Source: Marisa cornuarietis
Taxonomy: Eukaryota; Mollusca; Gastropoda; Architaenioglossa; Ampullariidae
Reading direction: 5' to 3'
Length of the DNA: 64,000 bases
Assembly: GCA_004794655.1 (NCBI GenBank)
Contig: SMMW01000575.1
Span: 7,884,501-7,948,500, forward strand
The translations under genes and the position numbers were made by a program. Positions 11,658 to 23,479 of the stretch are shown piece by piece. The notes under the pieces are model-generated. The model saw only the letters and a program-made list of their open reading frames with translations, did no database searches and was not told the DNA's origin. Each line of letters opens with the position of its first letter. Position 1 is the first letter of the stretch.

Positions 11658-14600
11658 CTATTTTCTGCTTTTCCCACACTCATTGACAATTGCTCGCATC
11701 AATGGGTATCGGCCTTGCTGGCAGTGTGTACCCGAGAAGTCATCCAGGGGTAAAGCCCACACCATCACGCCACCAAAACCGTTAAGTTTCACATACCGTA
11801 CCTGCATGTACAACAGATGACAGTGTTAGTCAAGGTGAGAACTGTCAACAGGTGGGCATAACTTTGAAACAAAAATCTTGATTACTATTTAGATAACACC
11901 TGACGAATGATATTTGGAAGAGACGCCATAAAAATGGTTTTAAAATAGAAGGTTTGAAAGGACAGCATGCCAAGCAAGTCCTTTGTCACAGTTCAAGGTG
12001 TTGTATGGTGTCTTGTTACATGATGTTACATTTTGCATCCCATTTACTCTCATCTCACCTTCCTTTCGTTGGTGCACTTGATGCACCTTGAATTCCTGCT
12101 TTGTAGTTTGTGACTAGTGTTTCTGTTTAGGAGGGGTGTGTACTCAGTTCTCTAAACTGTGGGCGTTTTGTGAGGTACCCGACAGAGGATTTCAAGAATG
12201 GTTTTAGAAAAAAAAAGAAGGGAAATTCCTATAATAATTCATTTCCTTGCTCGAAGGTGGAAAGTTTGTAAACCTTCTAAAATTGGGAATACCCTTAGCG
12301 TCAACATAAACCAAACCACTGCAAACAGCTTGTACAGACAGCTTTGTTTTATATGCCTTTTTATTTTAAAAAGATTTCAAAGAAACCGTAGGGAATAAGC
12401 TGCTCAAGAAAATATACACGATGCTTGGACAGACAACGTCTATAATATTAGCCAAGCCACTTGTTATCTGGGAGTGCTGTCCTCGATGACGGGGCAGGTC
12501 AATCCATTTTTTTCTATATACATAGCGTCTGAAATGAGGTGAGTCAGCATTTTTTTCTCACAGACTCACGTACAGGGAAGGAGGTACTCCGCATGTCCTC
12601 GTGACAAAATAAACAGCGAGCTTATTTCAGCGATTCACTTTTGTCATTGCGATGTCTCGGTGCAGGAAGCTATACAGGAGTTATAAAAAAACAAGTTAGA
12701 TAAGCCGCATTATTTGTTTTCAGACCACAGGAAGCCACACTGGCGGATAACTGCTGATATATGGGCTTATATTCATGAAGCGCGTGTAGCATCATGTTAC
12801 CCTACACGTTTTGGGGGAATCGGCTAAATATGGTGACAGCTAAATATCATTTTTATTGAATTTATAATCTGAGAGAAGAATACACTACAATTTATAATCT
12901 GAGAGAAGAAGATACTATTTTTTTTTAAACTGAACTTTTTATTGACATGGTAACGTTTGTTTCTTTTCTACCGCTAGTCATTTTGTTTCCCAATGAAAAT
13001 AATATTTCTTCACCTAATACTTATTCTAGAAATATCATTTGCTCAAAATGAATAAACTAGATTTTCTCTAGCTTCTTGTCTGGTTTTAAAGTATTTTTTT
13101 AATTGTTTTTAGTTTTAGTTATAAGTTTCCCGCCTCTCTCTCTTTCTGATCCAAGGATGCATTTGCAACGGCACCCTTTTCTATAATTCCCACAATGCCG
13201 GTCAATTAGATAATTTCTCCTACTCGGTGGTTCATAAATCGAGAATTAGTTTGCCTGTCGTGTTCCCTACCCAAAAGGGGGCAATTTTACCCATGGTTTT
13301 ATGATCTTGCTCATAACGTGGTCACGTGGTCTGAATCTACTGATGCTTTTGGTTACACAAAATACTTGACCGCTTTAGAGAAAGTCTGCAAAATGGCTCT
13401 TTTATATCTTTGGTGACGTGTCATTGCGGAATCATGATTTATTCTACATTACGTAGCCTTCTACATGAACAGACATGTACAGGCTCTACGTCACATAAAT
13501 AGAGATATCCAGGCTCTACGTCACATGAACAGACATATCCAGGCTCTACGTCACATGTCCAGGTTCTACGTCACTAGTCCATTTTTAATTGTTCTTTTCT
13601 TCCTTGTCCTTTATTGCTGTTTCATTTGTCTCTAATTTCCATTTTGATCCGTTTGCTCACGGCCACTAATATGCTCGTCGCCATGCTCTTACCTTCTCTC
13701 TTAAGCTATCGGGGTCGTCGTAGCCGGCCCACTGGTTGCCGGTGTGGATGTATGGGACCTTCTGCTCTGAGATGTACTCCCTAATGCCGCCATTTTTCAA
13801 CATGTCGCATGCCTGCCATGGAGAACGATGCCATAGAAGTACTCTCGGTCTTCTCATGTAGTCTACGTGTCTGTCTGTCTGTCTGTCTGTCTATTTTTAG
13901 TAACGTCACCACTACCATTCTACTACACATCATCATCATCATCATCATCATCATCTTCTTCTTCTTTTGTTGCTGCCCCTGCTTCTTCTCCTCCACTTCT
14001 TTTTCCTCCTTCTACTAAAATACAAAGAGGGAGTGAAGATCACACTCGAGACAATTACCTCGAAGTAGGAGATAATGCCTCTCGTTCTAGTGAACTTGAG
14101 CTCCTGACCTTCACCTGTAGCCGAGTCACCGGGGTAATAGTTGGAGGAGTCGGCCAGTGTGAACGTACGGCCGTACAACGCCAAGGCAATGTTCATCTTC
14201 GCCTTTGGCGCTCCCTTCTGCACCCAGTAACGGACTGCAAAGTCCTGGATTTGGATCACATATGCATGTCATGTTTATGAACACTGCAGTAACACATCCG
14301 TTGACATAAACATAAACACCAAACAATAAAAAAGTATAAATATATATTTATGAAATATCCACATAAATAAAGGGAGCATAGCAACTTGTGGAATTATTCT
14401 TACATTCTTTTTTACGCCGTGATATTCATCAGCTTCTGTTAACGCTGACCACAGCTCACTCACCAAATTCAGGTTACGTTGATCGCCGGTCTCATTAAGT
14501 CTTGGGTATAGTGGGCTGTTGTGGCCTGTGAACCTCTCCCAGGCTCCGTGAAAATCATAGGTCATCACACTTAAGAAATCCAGCTCTCTGATTTGGCGTC

Positions 14601-17455
14601 AAATAAACACGAAGAGCTTTCATAGACTGAATCGCTGAATTATTCAATACATTTGTTTTTTTTTGGGGGGGAGAAACCTTCGCTGTCCAAAATACTCTTT
14701 ACATTGATCAGCATAGTTGTCAATAGTTGTGATTGTAGTCAGTTAATTAGTCCGCTTGCTTGTCTTCCTTTGCAGATTTCCGACACTCCCCAACCTTACT
14801 GTTTATTCCCTGATTCCTCTTTGTGTCTTCTCTGTTTGTATTTTATTCCTTGTTTGCATAGTTGTTTTTCCTTCTGTCCTTCGTATTCTGTCAATGTCTT
14901 CTACTTGTCTTAAGCACTGAGTGCATGCTCCGGGAGCGTGATTATGCGGTATATCAATCATACGTAATTATTATTAACATCAAAAGCATCGAAAGTGGAA
15001 TGAATTAACGCATACTTAGACGAAATGTGATGAAGTGGGTAAAACAGAGCCTCACTTTGAGATTGCCGGAATGTCGTAAGCTGTATCAATGGTGGCCTTC
15101 CCAGCAGCCACCGCAGCAGTCAGAAGTAGTCGATCCTTTCCAGAAATTCGAGCTTCTTCTTCAAAGGCTCTCTTCATTTCCTGCGCATCAGTAAAATATT
15201 TGTGAGAAGCAGTGGAATTAGAAAAAAAAATCCCTAAATTCTAGCATCGTTAGTGACTGTAACGGTGGACACTCGCTTCCTTCACACTTTGTCCTGACCT
15301 TGACCTTTGATTCTGATCTCCACCTACACACGAATTTAAACTATTAAAAAAAATAGAAAATAAACTAAGCACAGCAGGAAGATAAATCGAAACTATAATT
15401 TAAGTTAAAACTTAGGAAAAAGCACCCGTTTCTTTTTTACCTCCAACAGGAAGTACCACATTCTTATAAATCTAAACGAAATTAGGTATAAAAAACTGGA
15501 TCTCCAAACAGAAAATTTTGATACACTCTTGCGCTGTATTTCGTGAATTTGAATGGCCACACACCATGTAGAAATAAATAAACATAATTTCTGAAAACGA
15601 AAACAACTTTTGTGTCAGAAAAAGGACGAAAATGACCAATACGTGCTCACTCCTGCAGCCATCGTTTTAGGAGAAAGGTACATTCAGGAAAAAAAATCAA
15701 GTCTTCACATTAACGTGTTACTGTTCCATGTTCTAAGGGATGTAACTTTGTTCAAACGTGATTCACCTAGTGCTGTGATTCCGTCCCTTTTTGTTTACAT
15801 AGTTTTGTAGTAATAGTTATATATTGAATATAACGGATACGGGTGAGTGACCCAGACCGAATAGTTGCTGAAGCGACCGGACATAAAATAGATGCAAAGG
15901 GTAACTCACAGTGACAAGCAAAGTGAAACGTTTGTCCTCAGGAGGACTTCCACGGTTGGCAGGGTACTCCCAGTCAAGATCAAGGCCATCAAAGCCACGC
16001 TTGCGCAGGAAAGTAATTGACTGGTTGATGAAGGCGGTCCGGCTGTCATTCGTGGAGACTATCTTGGAGAAAGGCTCAGAGCCCAGGTTCCAACCGCCGA
16101 CTGCCAGCAAGATCTTCATGGAAGGTTTCTTTTGCTTCAGGTTGATGACTTTGCTGAACCTAGCAGTTGGGGAGAAATTAGTTTGCAAGATTTATCGATA
16201 TTTAACGACAGAGTATAAAGCAATCTGGTGACATGACAAGGAGTTGTTTACACAAACTGACATCCACAGATAGACATCAATAGATATTGTAATTTACTAT
16301 CGCTGCGTGATTCACCACGTCCTCAAGGTTCATGTACAACTGTTGAGTAGCTCAGCGTTGATCGCAATCTCGACGTAATCACACACATTTTGAAAAACTC
16401 CAACAGATGCTGTTGTACTTAATTATGGTACATAAAATTGTGTGTTTGTACTGCAAAATTCTTTTTTTGGTATCACCACCACATAACAGGTGTCAGGCGC
16501 TTGACCTAATCAGAATAGATGACTCGAGTTAGAAGAGAGCGAGGCGAGAGTCAGCCGTGCATCTTATATATATATATATACATCGATGTTGTCATCAGAG
16601 TGACACAAAGACAAACTCGTGGATTTGTGAGTGTATCGCACAAAACACCAAGTACAGGGGTGGGGGGGGACAGAAGTGCCCACTTCTCCACGGTTGTCGT
16701 TGTTGACCTGACGAACTATCTATCACGACTACGTACAAGCCGCTGTTGTCGTTGTCGACCTGACAAACTATCTGTCACGACTCACGACTACGTACATGCC
16801 GGTGCTCCATTCCGAGTCATCGTCGTTCCACTCGAATGCCACCAGTTGCCCGTCTCGCAAGCTGGCGAAGGCATAGATCACGTGACTACACAAAGCCGTG
16901 TCGATGTTTGCCGGCAAAAACTTTCCGGAGTCAGGGCTGTACTGGGACCAGTTGGTGTAGTAACACACGATACGGCTGCAGGCTGCTCGGCAGGTTGATG
17001 AAAAAAAAAATGAATTAACAGTAAATAAAATAAAGAAGAAAATAAAAAAGAACACAATGAGATGACAGAGAGAGCTTGAAAATAAATATCATGGTGTGAG
17101 TTGCCACGACAACATATGCACTCGAGCGCGTAAAGACCGACACAAATAAGCACTAAATACAACTAATAAAAGGATTACAACAAAAAAGGAACAAATAGTG
17201 AAATAAAAATGAGATATCTTTAAAATATATATCACACACACAAACACAAACAAACCAACACGCTCGTGCACATACATACACACGAACAGCCAACTGCTCA
17301 TACGCGCGTGATCCAGTTAGTTACCACAGTCATTTCATGCGTGTGTCTATGAGTGAGAATGCGAGTACGAATTTTAAAAAATCCACAGAACATTCAATAC
17401 CTTGTGTTGCCTGCAGGTAACTGGTAGCCATAATACTGAACAGAAGGAGAAGCAT
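11658..17455 (-). CDS. Secreted GH18 chitinase, eight coding exons, 396 aa
   Basis: Endo-acting chitinase of glycoside hydrolase family 18, hydrolysing beta-1,4 GlcNAc bonds outside the cell. Coding exons in transcription order are 17455-17401, 16982-16796, 16159-15910, 15180-15056, 14587-14464, 14244-14059, 13812-13693 and 11801-11658. All junctions are GT/AG and the phases agree. Exon 1 is the signal peptide ([16 protein letters not shown]). The mature start [14 protein letters not shown] is the first beta strand with the family's Cys. The chitin-site motif [11 protein letters not shown] is at 98-108 and the catalytic DGLDLDWE (138-145) has E145 as proton donor with all three Asp present. 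[10 protein letters not shown] and [13 protein letters not shown] are the later conserved barrel motifs. No chitin-binding CBM14 domain or Ser/Thr linker follows the barrel, so it is a catalytic-domain-only enzyme. Roles in digestion, shell or cuticle handling, or defence are all possible. Confidence 0.95.
12861..12910. repeat. 30-bp tandem duplication in chitinase intron 7
   Basis: The 20-mer tttataatctgagagaagaa occurs at 12861-12880 and again at 12891-12910, a 30-bp offset. Confidence 0.9.
13456..13574. repeat. Minisatellite with four CRE-like cores in chitinase intron 7
   Basis: A tandem repeat with units of about 30 bp. Each carries CTACGTCAC, at 13486, 13516, 13546 and 13566. TACGTCA is the CREB/ATF-type core. 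The array lies in the last chitinase intron, so it could be an intragenic enhancer or simply a minisatellite. Confidence 0.8.
13869..13955. repeat. (GTCT)n and (ATC)n simple repeats in chitinase intron 6
   Basis: A short GTCT run at about 13869-13893 and an ATC run at about 13928-13955, followed by a CTT-rich stretch. Confidence 0.9.
14890..14978 (+). mobile_element. 3' tail of a CR1/L2-like LINE in chitinase intron 4
   Basis: The string 'aagcactgagtgcatgctcc...attatgcggtatatcaatc...attattatta' follows the tail pattern of CR1/L2-like LINEs: 'agcgctttgag...', then 'gcgctatataaat', then a terminal trinucleotide repeat. Only the tail is recognisable; no RT is seen upstream. Confidence 0.6.
16688..16800. 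repeat. 59-bp tandem duplication spanning the chitinase exon 2 donor
   Basis: Two adjacent copies of a unit containing 'cgttgttgacctgac' or 'cgttgtcgacctgac' and ending in 'actacgtaca'. On the - strand this end is the exon 2 5' splice site (cat|gtacgtagtcgtga). The duplicate carries a second donor-like string (ctt|gtacgtagtcgtga) 59 nt further into intron 2. Confidence 0.8.
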
Positions 17456-17540
17456 GGTGAATTGTAGAATACAGATTTACAAGCACAATACGGCGATGCC
17501 TTCACAAACAGGCTGCTAACGCGCAACCCGGGAATGAAAC

Positions 17541-17550
17541 GATTTTATAC
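17541..17550 (-). promoter_or_regulatory. TATA box of the chitinase gene
   Basis: The - strand reads gtataaaatc about 86-95 nt upstream of the chitinase ATG at 17455. That would place transcription start near 17515 and give a 5' UTR of about 60 nt with no leader intron. The perfect TATAAAA core and spacing are consistent with an inducible, tissue-restricted gene. Confidence 0.7.
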
Positions 17551-17559
17551 CCTCCGTGG

Positions 17560-18400
17560 AAAAAAAAAAGACGCAAGGGTTATAGCAAGACCAACTCTTG
17601 CCCCGCAGTCGTAAATTATGTACAGCGCCCTCTAGGGCTGTCAAAACAACAACCGTACAGCAGAGATAAACAACATTTCAACGTCCTCAATGTTAACGGT
17701 CGAATCGTGTTAAACAATACCAGGACAAACACGTCCAAAACAAAAACAAAGTTTATTTCTTCCGCTATTGCTTGGGACATAGAGACCACTTAGCTCCTCA
17801 CGGAGATGGGTTATTAGTACACATACACACAAAAGAAGAGGGACGAGTTGTGTCCAGCTGTTAAATATATTTCATTTTTATGCGAGGAAGCATTCACAGT
17901 GTTTGCTATATAGGATTTAACGCCCCTCTTGCAACAGTTAAATGTCTTCTCTAGTTCACTTTGTATACAAAATACAACAAACCAACGAGAGGATATTGCT
18001 TTGTACAGGGCGAAGAAAGACTCGTAAACAAGAAATTTAATCTGGGCAGTTTCATCTCCTACCTTTGTAATAAAAATAAGTCCTTCGGAACACGTACCGG
18101 CCGACCCTAACGATAAAGGCACGAAGGCAAGAAAGAACAAGAAGACATATAAACAAGCAGAAGGGAGATATAAGGAGAGAGCGAAAGAGAGACAGACGAG
18201 AGAATAGGAGACAGGAATAAGAGACAGAAAGGAGAGGAGGAGAGACATCTATTACACTGCTCAACACTGAAATTATTACTGACCTAAAAAGGTCTTAATT
18301 AGTAGTATCTTGCTGTGCTCAACTAGAATATGACCATGAATTTTTTTTATTTGCAATATTTGTGGGGAAGGGACATTTGCCAACCTGAAAAAAATTTTCT
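17560..18400. other. Chitinase upstream region, no gene seen
   Basis: No coding sequence recognised. It probably contains the distal promoter of the chitinase. A purine-rich GA stretch lies at about 18150-18245. Confidence 0.4.
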
Positions 18401-18404
18401 CTTG

Positions 18405-19284
18405 TCAAGTGAAGAAGGCATATAATCTTCACTTCGGATGCAAGATTGGCGACCAAGACAAACCTTGGGCTCCGCATATATGCTGTGCTACATGTGCAAC
18501 ACAGCTTTCTCAGTGGTTGAATGGCAAAAGACCATCAATGCCATTTACAGTCCCCATGGTGTGGAGAGGGCCAAGCAACCACGCAAATGACTGTTACTTC
18601 TGCTTGGTTCCTCCTCTTTTGGCGGGATAACGAAGCAAAAGAAGTCGAAAATAGTCTACCCCAACATTCCTTCTGCACTGAGACCAGTTCCACATGGTGA
18701 GGGTCTTCCTATATTAGAACTCCATCAGAATACTCTCTTGATTCAGCTGATGAGGACGAGGGTGAGCCAACCTGTTCTTCTCCTGGTCAGTCAGCATGCA
18801 ATGATCCAGATTTTCACTGTGGTGCATCGTCAACCCCACACAGAATAACACAAGAAGAACGAAATGACCTGGTTCGTGATTTGGCCTTATCTTAGAACAA
18901 GGTAGAATTGCTAGGTCCAAGACTACAACAATGGAATCTTCTAGAAGATGTCACAATGCTTTTTACCTAGTGTCTAAAACTTTCTTGGGAATCTTAGGAC
19001 AGAAAACTACAAGGAGCTAGTAGACGACATGCTGATGCAGTATGAGAAACTTGGCTGCACTATGTCTCTTAAGATCCACTTCCTTCATTCCTGTCTGGAT
19101 TTCTTTCCTGACAACTGTGGTATTGTTAGTGATGAACATGGCGAGCATTTTCATCAAGATATCGCAACAATGGAAAAAAGATATTAAGGGAAACTTGTCT
19201 ACTGCCATGCTGGCTGACTACTCATGGACACTCCCCACAGATGCTCCCAAAGAGCTATACAAGAGACAGGCAAAGAAATCTTGA
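18405..19284 (+). pseudogene. Decayed copy of a multicopy, transposon-like protein gene
   Basis: Discontinuous frames encode pieces of a protein I recognise as a family repeated many times in cnidarian, arthropod and mollusc genomes, though I know no formal name. N-terminal pieces include FGCKIGDQDKPWAPHICC, WLNGKRPSMPF, MVWRGPSNHANDCYFC, PNIPSALRPVPHGEGLP and ITQEERNDLVRDLAL. A frame change occurs after PPLLAG and a TAG interrupts after LALS. The central part of the protein is missing: sequence jumps from the RLQQWNLL region to NYKELVDDMLMQYEKLGC. The C-terminal pieces are MSLKIHFLHS, DNCGIVSDEHGEHFHQDI and MLADYSWTLPTDAPKELY, with frame breaks. The N-terminal C-x2-C...C-x2-C pattern suggests zinc binding. 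Not functional as it stands. Confidence 0.75.
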
Positions 19285-19289
19285 CATAG

Positions 19290-20345
19290 TCTCTGACTTG
19301 ATTGTTTTACAGGTGCTGATCATTTTTACAGGTATTAACTATAGGTCAATTACTGTTAGCATGCATTTCGTGATGTACACAATAATTATTGCAGATTACA
19401 AAAAAGAACAGGAACCAATTTGACATTTTGATTGTCATATTCGTGTTGAGCACATAAAAATTGATAAGAAATGACTAATTTTATTTCAGTAACACGACTT
19501 TTGTAAAAATTTGTTGATCCGTGTTACAGACGCGAAATCATTGAAGGCAGCACAAGGATCCCTTATATAGTCCACTGATCAAAGTGTACATACAAACAAT
19601 AAACAGTTAAGGAGCTAATCAAAGTATTCATGCTAGCAATGTCCATTTAAGGAGTTTAAGTGTATATGCTAACAATAAATATATAAGAAACTTATCAAAG
19701 TGAATACTTAAGAAAGTAATGACTGAAGTCACCAGTCGAGAAATTAAGAAAAAGCTCACTCAATGTCCCCCCTTAAATGAATTCTTGTTTGAATAATGTC
19801 GTAAACATAAGTTAATTAGGCGTCATATCCAATGGGCAATATTAAATGTAAGAAGTGGATCTTAAGGTACCCTATCGTACAATATCATCGGGATATATCC
19901 TATTATTGCTATTAATTTATAGGTGGTTACCCTTCCATGAAAAAAATGAAACAAGAAAAACACCATGTTGCCTTGTGCACCAGGGCGAAAACATCACAAT
20001 ATTCACATACCATGATAGCCACACACGTATCTCTGCCAGTGTATATAAACAAACCTAATCTAGCAGCTCGCTTACTCATCACTCTGGAGACACAAAGGGA
20101 GCGGGAACTAAATTGACTCACGGCCTGTTTCAAGAAGGTAGAGACGTCTACCTGGATGTCCTGCTTAGAAAAATTTGTTTCAAAGCATCCGGCTTTTGTT
20201 CCCTTTGTAATAATTTACACATTAATCAGAGTTCAGCTCCCGTCACACAATATCTGGAGTTTACCGTCTGACCTTCGGGGGATTATTTTGTTGTTGTCTT
20301 TCTTGCTCACCTGTTTGTTTCTGTGACCATGAACTTCCTCTTGTC
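19290..20345. other. Non-coding, AT-rich, with a degenerate minisatellite
   Basis: No gene recognised. Bases about 19560-19715 hold a degenerate tandem array (units near 45 bp with 'aacaataaa...aaggagctaatcaaagt' variants). Confidence 0.5.
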
Positions 20346-20349
20346 CTAC

Positions 20350-20758
20350 TTCCTTACAGGTTCCTGTATCAGACTTTGACTGAAGGTAAAATACGATCCA
20401 ACCTGTACTTGGGTGTTAGTATTGACAATAACTTGTCATGATTCCAAGCACATCTCTGCTACAAGCAAAAGTATTTCAAAGAAAATGTTACCAGCTGTCA
20501 AGAATCAAGGACTTCTTATATTTTCACTCTAGAAAAATTAACGGATAAACTGCCTCACTATCTCTCTTCGACATTTTCCACAAAAGTACACAAACATCTC
20601 TCAAACTGAATATCCCCATCCCAAGAACTGACCTACTTAAATCAAGCCTGAAAGAGTCAAAGAGCGTACGAGGGGAATATTCTCTCTCCTCACCTCCAGC
20701 AAATGAACTCTCTAAACTACTTCAGACAAGAATTACTTAAACACTTATACCACAACAC
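20350..20758 (+). mobile_element. Highly decayed LINE reverse-transcriptase C-terminal remnant
   Basis: Broken frames give YLGVSIDNNLS, then HISATSKSISKKMLPA. This matches the pattern after the LINE RT thumb (YLGV-x-ID-x-NLSW, then HI-x-SISKK). Frameshifts and stops follow. It is immediately followed by the TIR MITE at 20762. Confidence 0.55.
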
Positions 20759-20761
20759 CTC

Positions 20762-21029
20762 GGGCCAGTTGCACAACACGCTTCTAAGCCTTAAAACTGT
20801 TCTAAAGAAGCAAAATCTCTTCTTAGCCATTTTGATGCATTGCAGAAGAAAGTAAAAAAAAAAAATTGTACTGACAGGACGGAAAGTCAGACTTAAACAT
20901 TTTTATCTTAGTTAAAGCAGTTTTAGTTTTTAAAATTCTAAAATTGTGGTGTGCACTTTAAACTAATTATCTAAATAGAGTTAAGGCCTAAAAGTGCTTA
21001 AAATTAGAAATGCGTTGTGCAACTGGCCC
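20762..21029. mobile_element. 268-bp TIR MITE, copy 1
   Basis: Starts gggccagttgcacaacacg and ends cgttgtgcaactggccc, an almost perfect terminal inverted repeat of about 18 bp. The inside is AT-rich and non-coding. A second copy at 62697-62961 matches along its whole length with scattered differences. The flanking triplets are CTC and CTG, a possible 3-bp target duplication with one change. Confidence 0.9.
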
Positions 21030-21234
21030 CTGATCATTATCCGCATTTGGTGAGCTTAGCACCAGGATGTGCATAGAACTTGCATAAGCATTTAAAACCA
21101 CAAGGCATTTGAGATACCTCCTGTAGATCATGAGGTAATAAATATTACATTTGTATTTATCCCGCCTCCGCTTTCTTTTGATGTCATATGTTATTGTGAT
21201 AGTAGTCTAGTTTGTTAATCATCTTAAGCACACG

Positions 21235-21640
21235 AATCTCTACTAATTTCTCGGTCCTGGGCGAGTCAGTTGACCGTTCCAGGTCTTGTCCACCGCTTCC
21301 ATCTGCTCCTTGACACTACGTCGCCCCTACCCAACAGCCTGCCTCTCGTTCCTTCTCCTGGTGGTGTCCATCTGAGGGCAGCGAGTGGCCGCCTGGTCTT
21401 GTCCATCCGCAGGACGTGCCTCAGCCACCTTCATCACCTCTGGGTCACCTCCTCTACCATGTTGTCGATGCTTATGTGTCTCCTAATTTCTTTTCTCGCG
21501 ACTCCTGAACACTTTTCTTCACAGCGATGTTCTTCTCTTTTAATGCTTTTTTGGCTGCAGTCTTCTCCTCCTGGCACCCTGTCAGGGTGTGCTGCTTTCC
21601 CACCCGGCGATATCCGGCTATTTATTATCACTTTTCGTAC
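21235..21640 (-). mobile_element. RTE-like LINE C-terminal fragment with stop codons
   Basis: The - strand reads RWLRHVLRMDKTRRP, LAALRWTPPGEG, TRGRQAV, then RRSVKEQMEAVDKTW. This is the conserved tail of LINEs annotated in many animals by the motif RRWLGHVLRM...RWTPPGKRKRGRP. Two tandem TGA codons precede RWLRH where the family has Arg-Arg, and a TAG follows in the GRP region. TGA from CGA fits C-to-T decay. Inactive. Confidence 0.7.
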
Positions 21641-21649
21641 TTATGTACA

Positions 21650-22100
21650 CAAATGTATATCCCCACCACAAATATTCAGGTAAGGTGTTCAGATAATCAC
21701 TAGAGTTTGAACAAATTTAAAGCAGGTTAGTAATTTAAAAAAATAGATGATGGTTTACTTTCAGGGAACATACTCCTTTCAATCATGACAAGGGATCGCG
21801 ATTAGCAGTTACTTCCCTTACAAGCTGGGTGTGGTCATCCGTCGCCAGAGTTTGGAGCTATAAGACACATTACGGACTATTAATATTTCCAGTCGATAAA
21901 AAGTCTTCCCATTGTAAACTAAATGTCTGCTTGTTCAGTATAATATTCCCGTATTATTAAAACTGTCTTTAAAAAAATCCACACAGAACATGCTGACAAA
22001 ATACCAGCAGAAAGATTGGTGGCAAAATGGAACAAAAATAACCTCTGTTGAACAAAATTGCGTTGTAACTTCTGACTCAAAGTGTCTCTTTAAGACCATT
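21650..22100. other. Non-coding
   Basis: No gene, RNA or clear repeat recognised. Confidence 0.4.
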
Positions 22101-22102
22101 TT

Positions 22103-22378
22103 ACTGTCACTGTAGGACTGTGTCACTGTACTTTGTAGGACTGTGTCACTGTACTCTGTATGATCAGATAAATGTCACTGTACCCTTTAAGACTGTGTCA
22201 CTGTACCCTGCAGGACCGTGTCACTACTCTGTAAGACCATGGCACTGTACTCTGTAAGACCATGGCACTGTTCTCTGTAATAACATGTCACTGTACTCTG
22301 TAAGACCATGTCACTGTACTCTGCATGTCCGTGTCACTGTTCTCTGTAATAACATGTCATAGTACTCTGTTAGACTAG
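22103..22378. repeat. Minisatellite, about 22-24 bp units
   Basis: At least ten degenerate units of the type 'tgtcactgtactctgtaagacca', with variants gtcactgt, ctctgtaa and ccatggca. Confidence 0.9.
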
Positions 22379-22379
22379 C

Positions 22380-23340
22380 TGTTCCTGCGTCTGCAGGTCA
22401 GTAGGTTTCCCGGGAGGAGTGGTCTCTTGTCTCGAGGCTACTAAATTCAGGTCATAAGAAGCTTGTGGCGGAATGGCATCCTTCAGGAACGGGTTTTATC
22501 TTAATGACTGGCATGTTTGTCTTACTCATGTTTTGCTTTAATGACACTTTCTTTGTTCTAAATACTTGCATGGCGTGTCTTAGTAAATTTTGTGATTTGT
22601 TTTAATGTATTGCATATTGTTGTGTACCGATAGTATTTACAAAAATTAATTAAAAAATAAGCCAATCAGTTCAGCATCAAGATATAATTACTGACGTATG
22701 ACGTGGCCTCCTGACCAACACTGTAACGAAATTAGGTGGAAGTAGCTTGGTACTTGGTCGTGAATTACTTCTCTATAAAACTTTTTATTTGGGTTTACAG
22801 CGAAGATCCAGTTCAAGCCACACATAAAATAACCCCATCCGCCACATATCGCACAATGGCTTAGGAAGATGCTCGGCTTTGGGGGAAGGGAACAAACTCC
22901 ATGCTGACAGTGAACCACGCTCTCACTCGCACATTACGAAAAACAGGAGGTGCGTGAGTGCAGCCATACACAAACGCGTACACGAGGATAGCATCACGAC
23001 ATATGCTGCTTTCAGTGTTTAACGACAAACCAACATTTAATAAGAAACAAAGCTCATTGAAAATGACTAACCCGGTGATCTAAATCACAATAATTTATGA
23101 AATATTCAGAATAAGATAAACTTAAAAATCATATTAATCACATTCGAGGTTTGCAACTCAGTATGATAAAAATAGAAACCCCTGCGTCTTTTTTGAGTGA
23201 TGTCTTTGTTTTGTAATAGTGTTTATTTTCGTTTCTGTACCGATTGAGGGCTAGATGTAATAAAAGCATAACTTTTGATTATTCTGTTACCCTAGTAAAT
23301 AAAGATTTGTCCTTTTTTTCTCTCTCAGTTCCTCTACCTT
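22380..23340. other. Non-coding
   Basis: No gene recognised. Short ORFs on the - strand near 22700-22900 match no family I know. Confidence 0.4.
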
Positions 23341-23364
23341 TTTGTACTTTGAGAAGAATCACAT

Positions 23365-23477
23365 CTCAAGCATGGGGCGGGTGGGGGGCAAAAACATATA
23401 TTCTTGCCACCCTCTCCCTCATTATCGTTTTTGAGGGGGCGGCTGCCCCCGTGCTCCCTGGTTCCTACGCCACTGGC
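23365..23477 (-). mobile_element. Terminal fragment of a DNA transposon
   Basis: The - strand starts ccagtggcgtaggaacc and continues through a G/C-rich block (gggggcagccgccccc). The CAGTGGCGTAG start is a common terminal sequence of several animal DNA-transposon families. No partner end was found. Confidence 0.45.
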
Positions 23478-23479
23478 AC

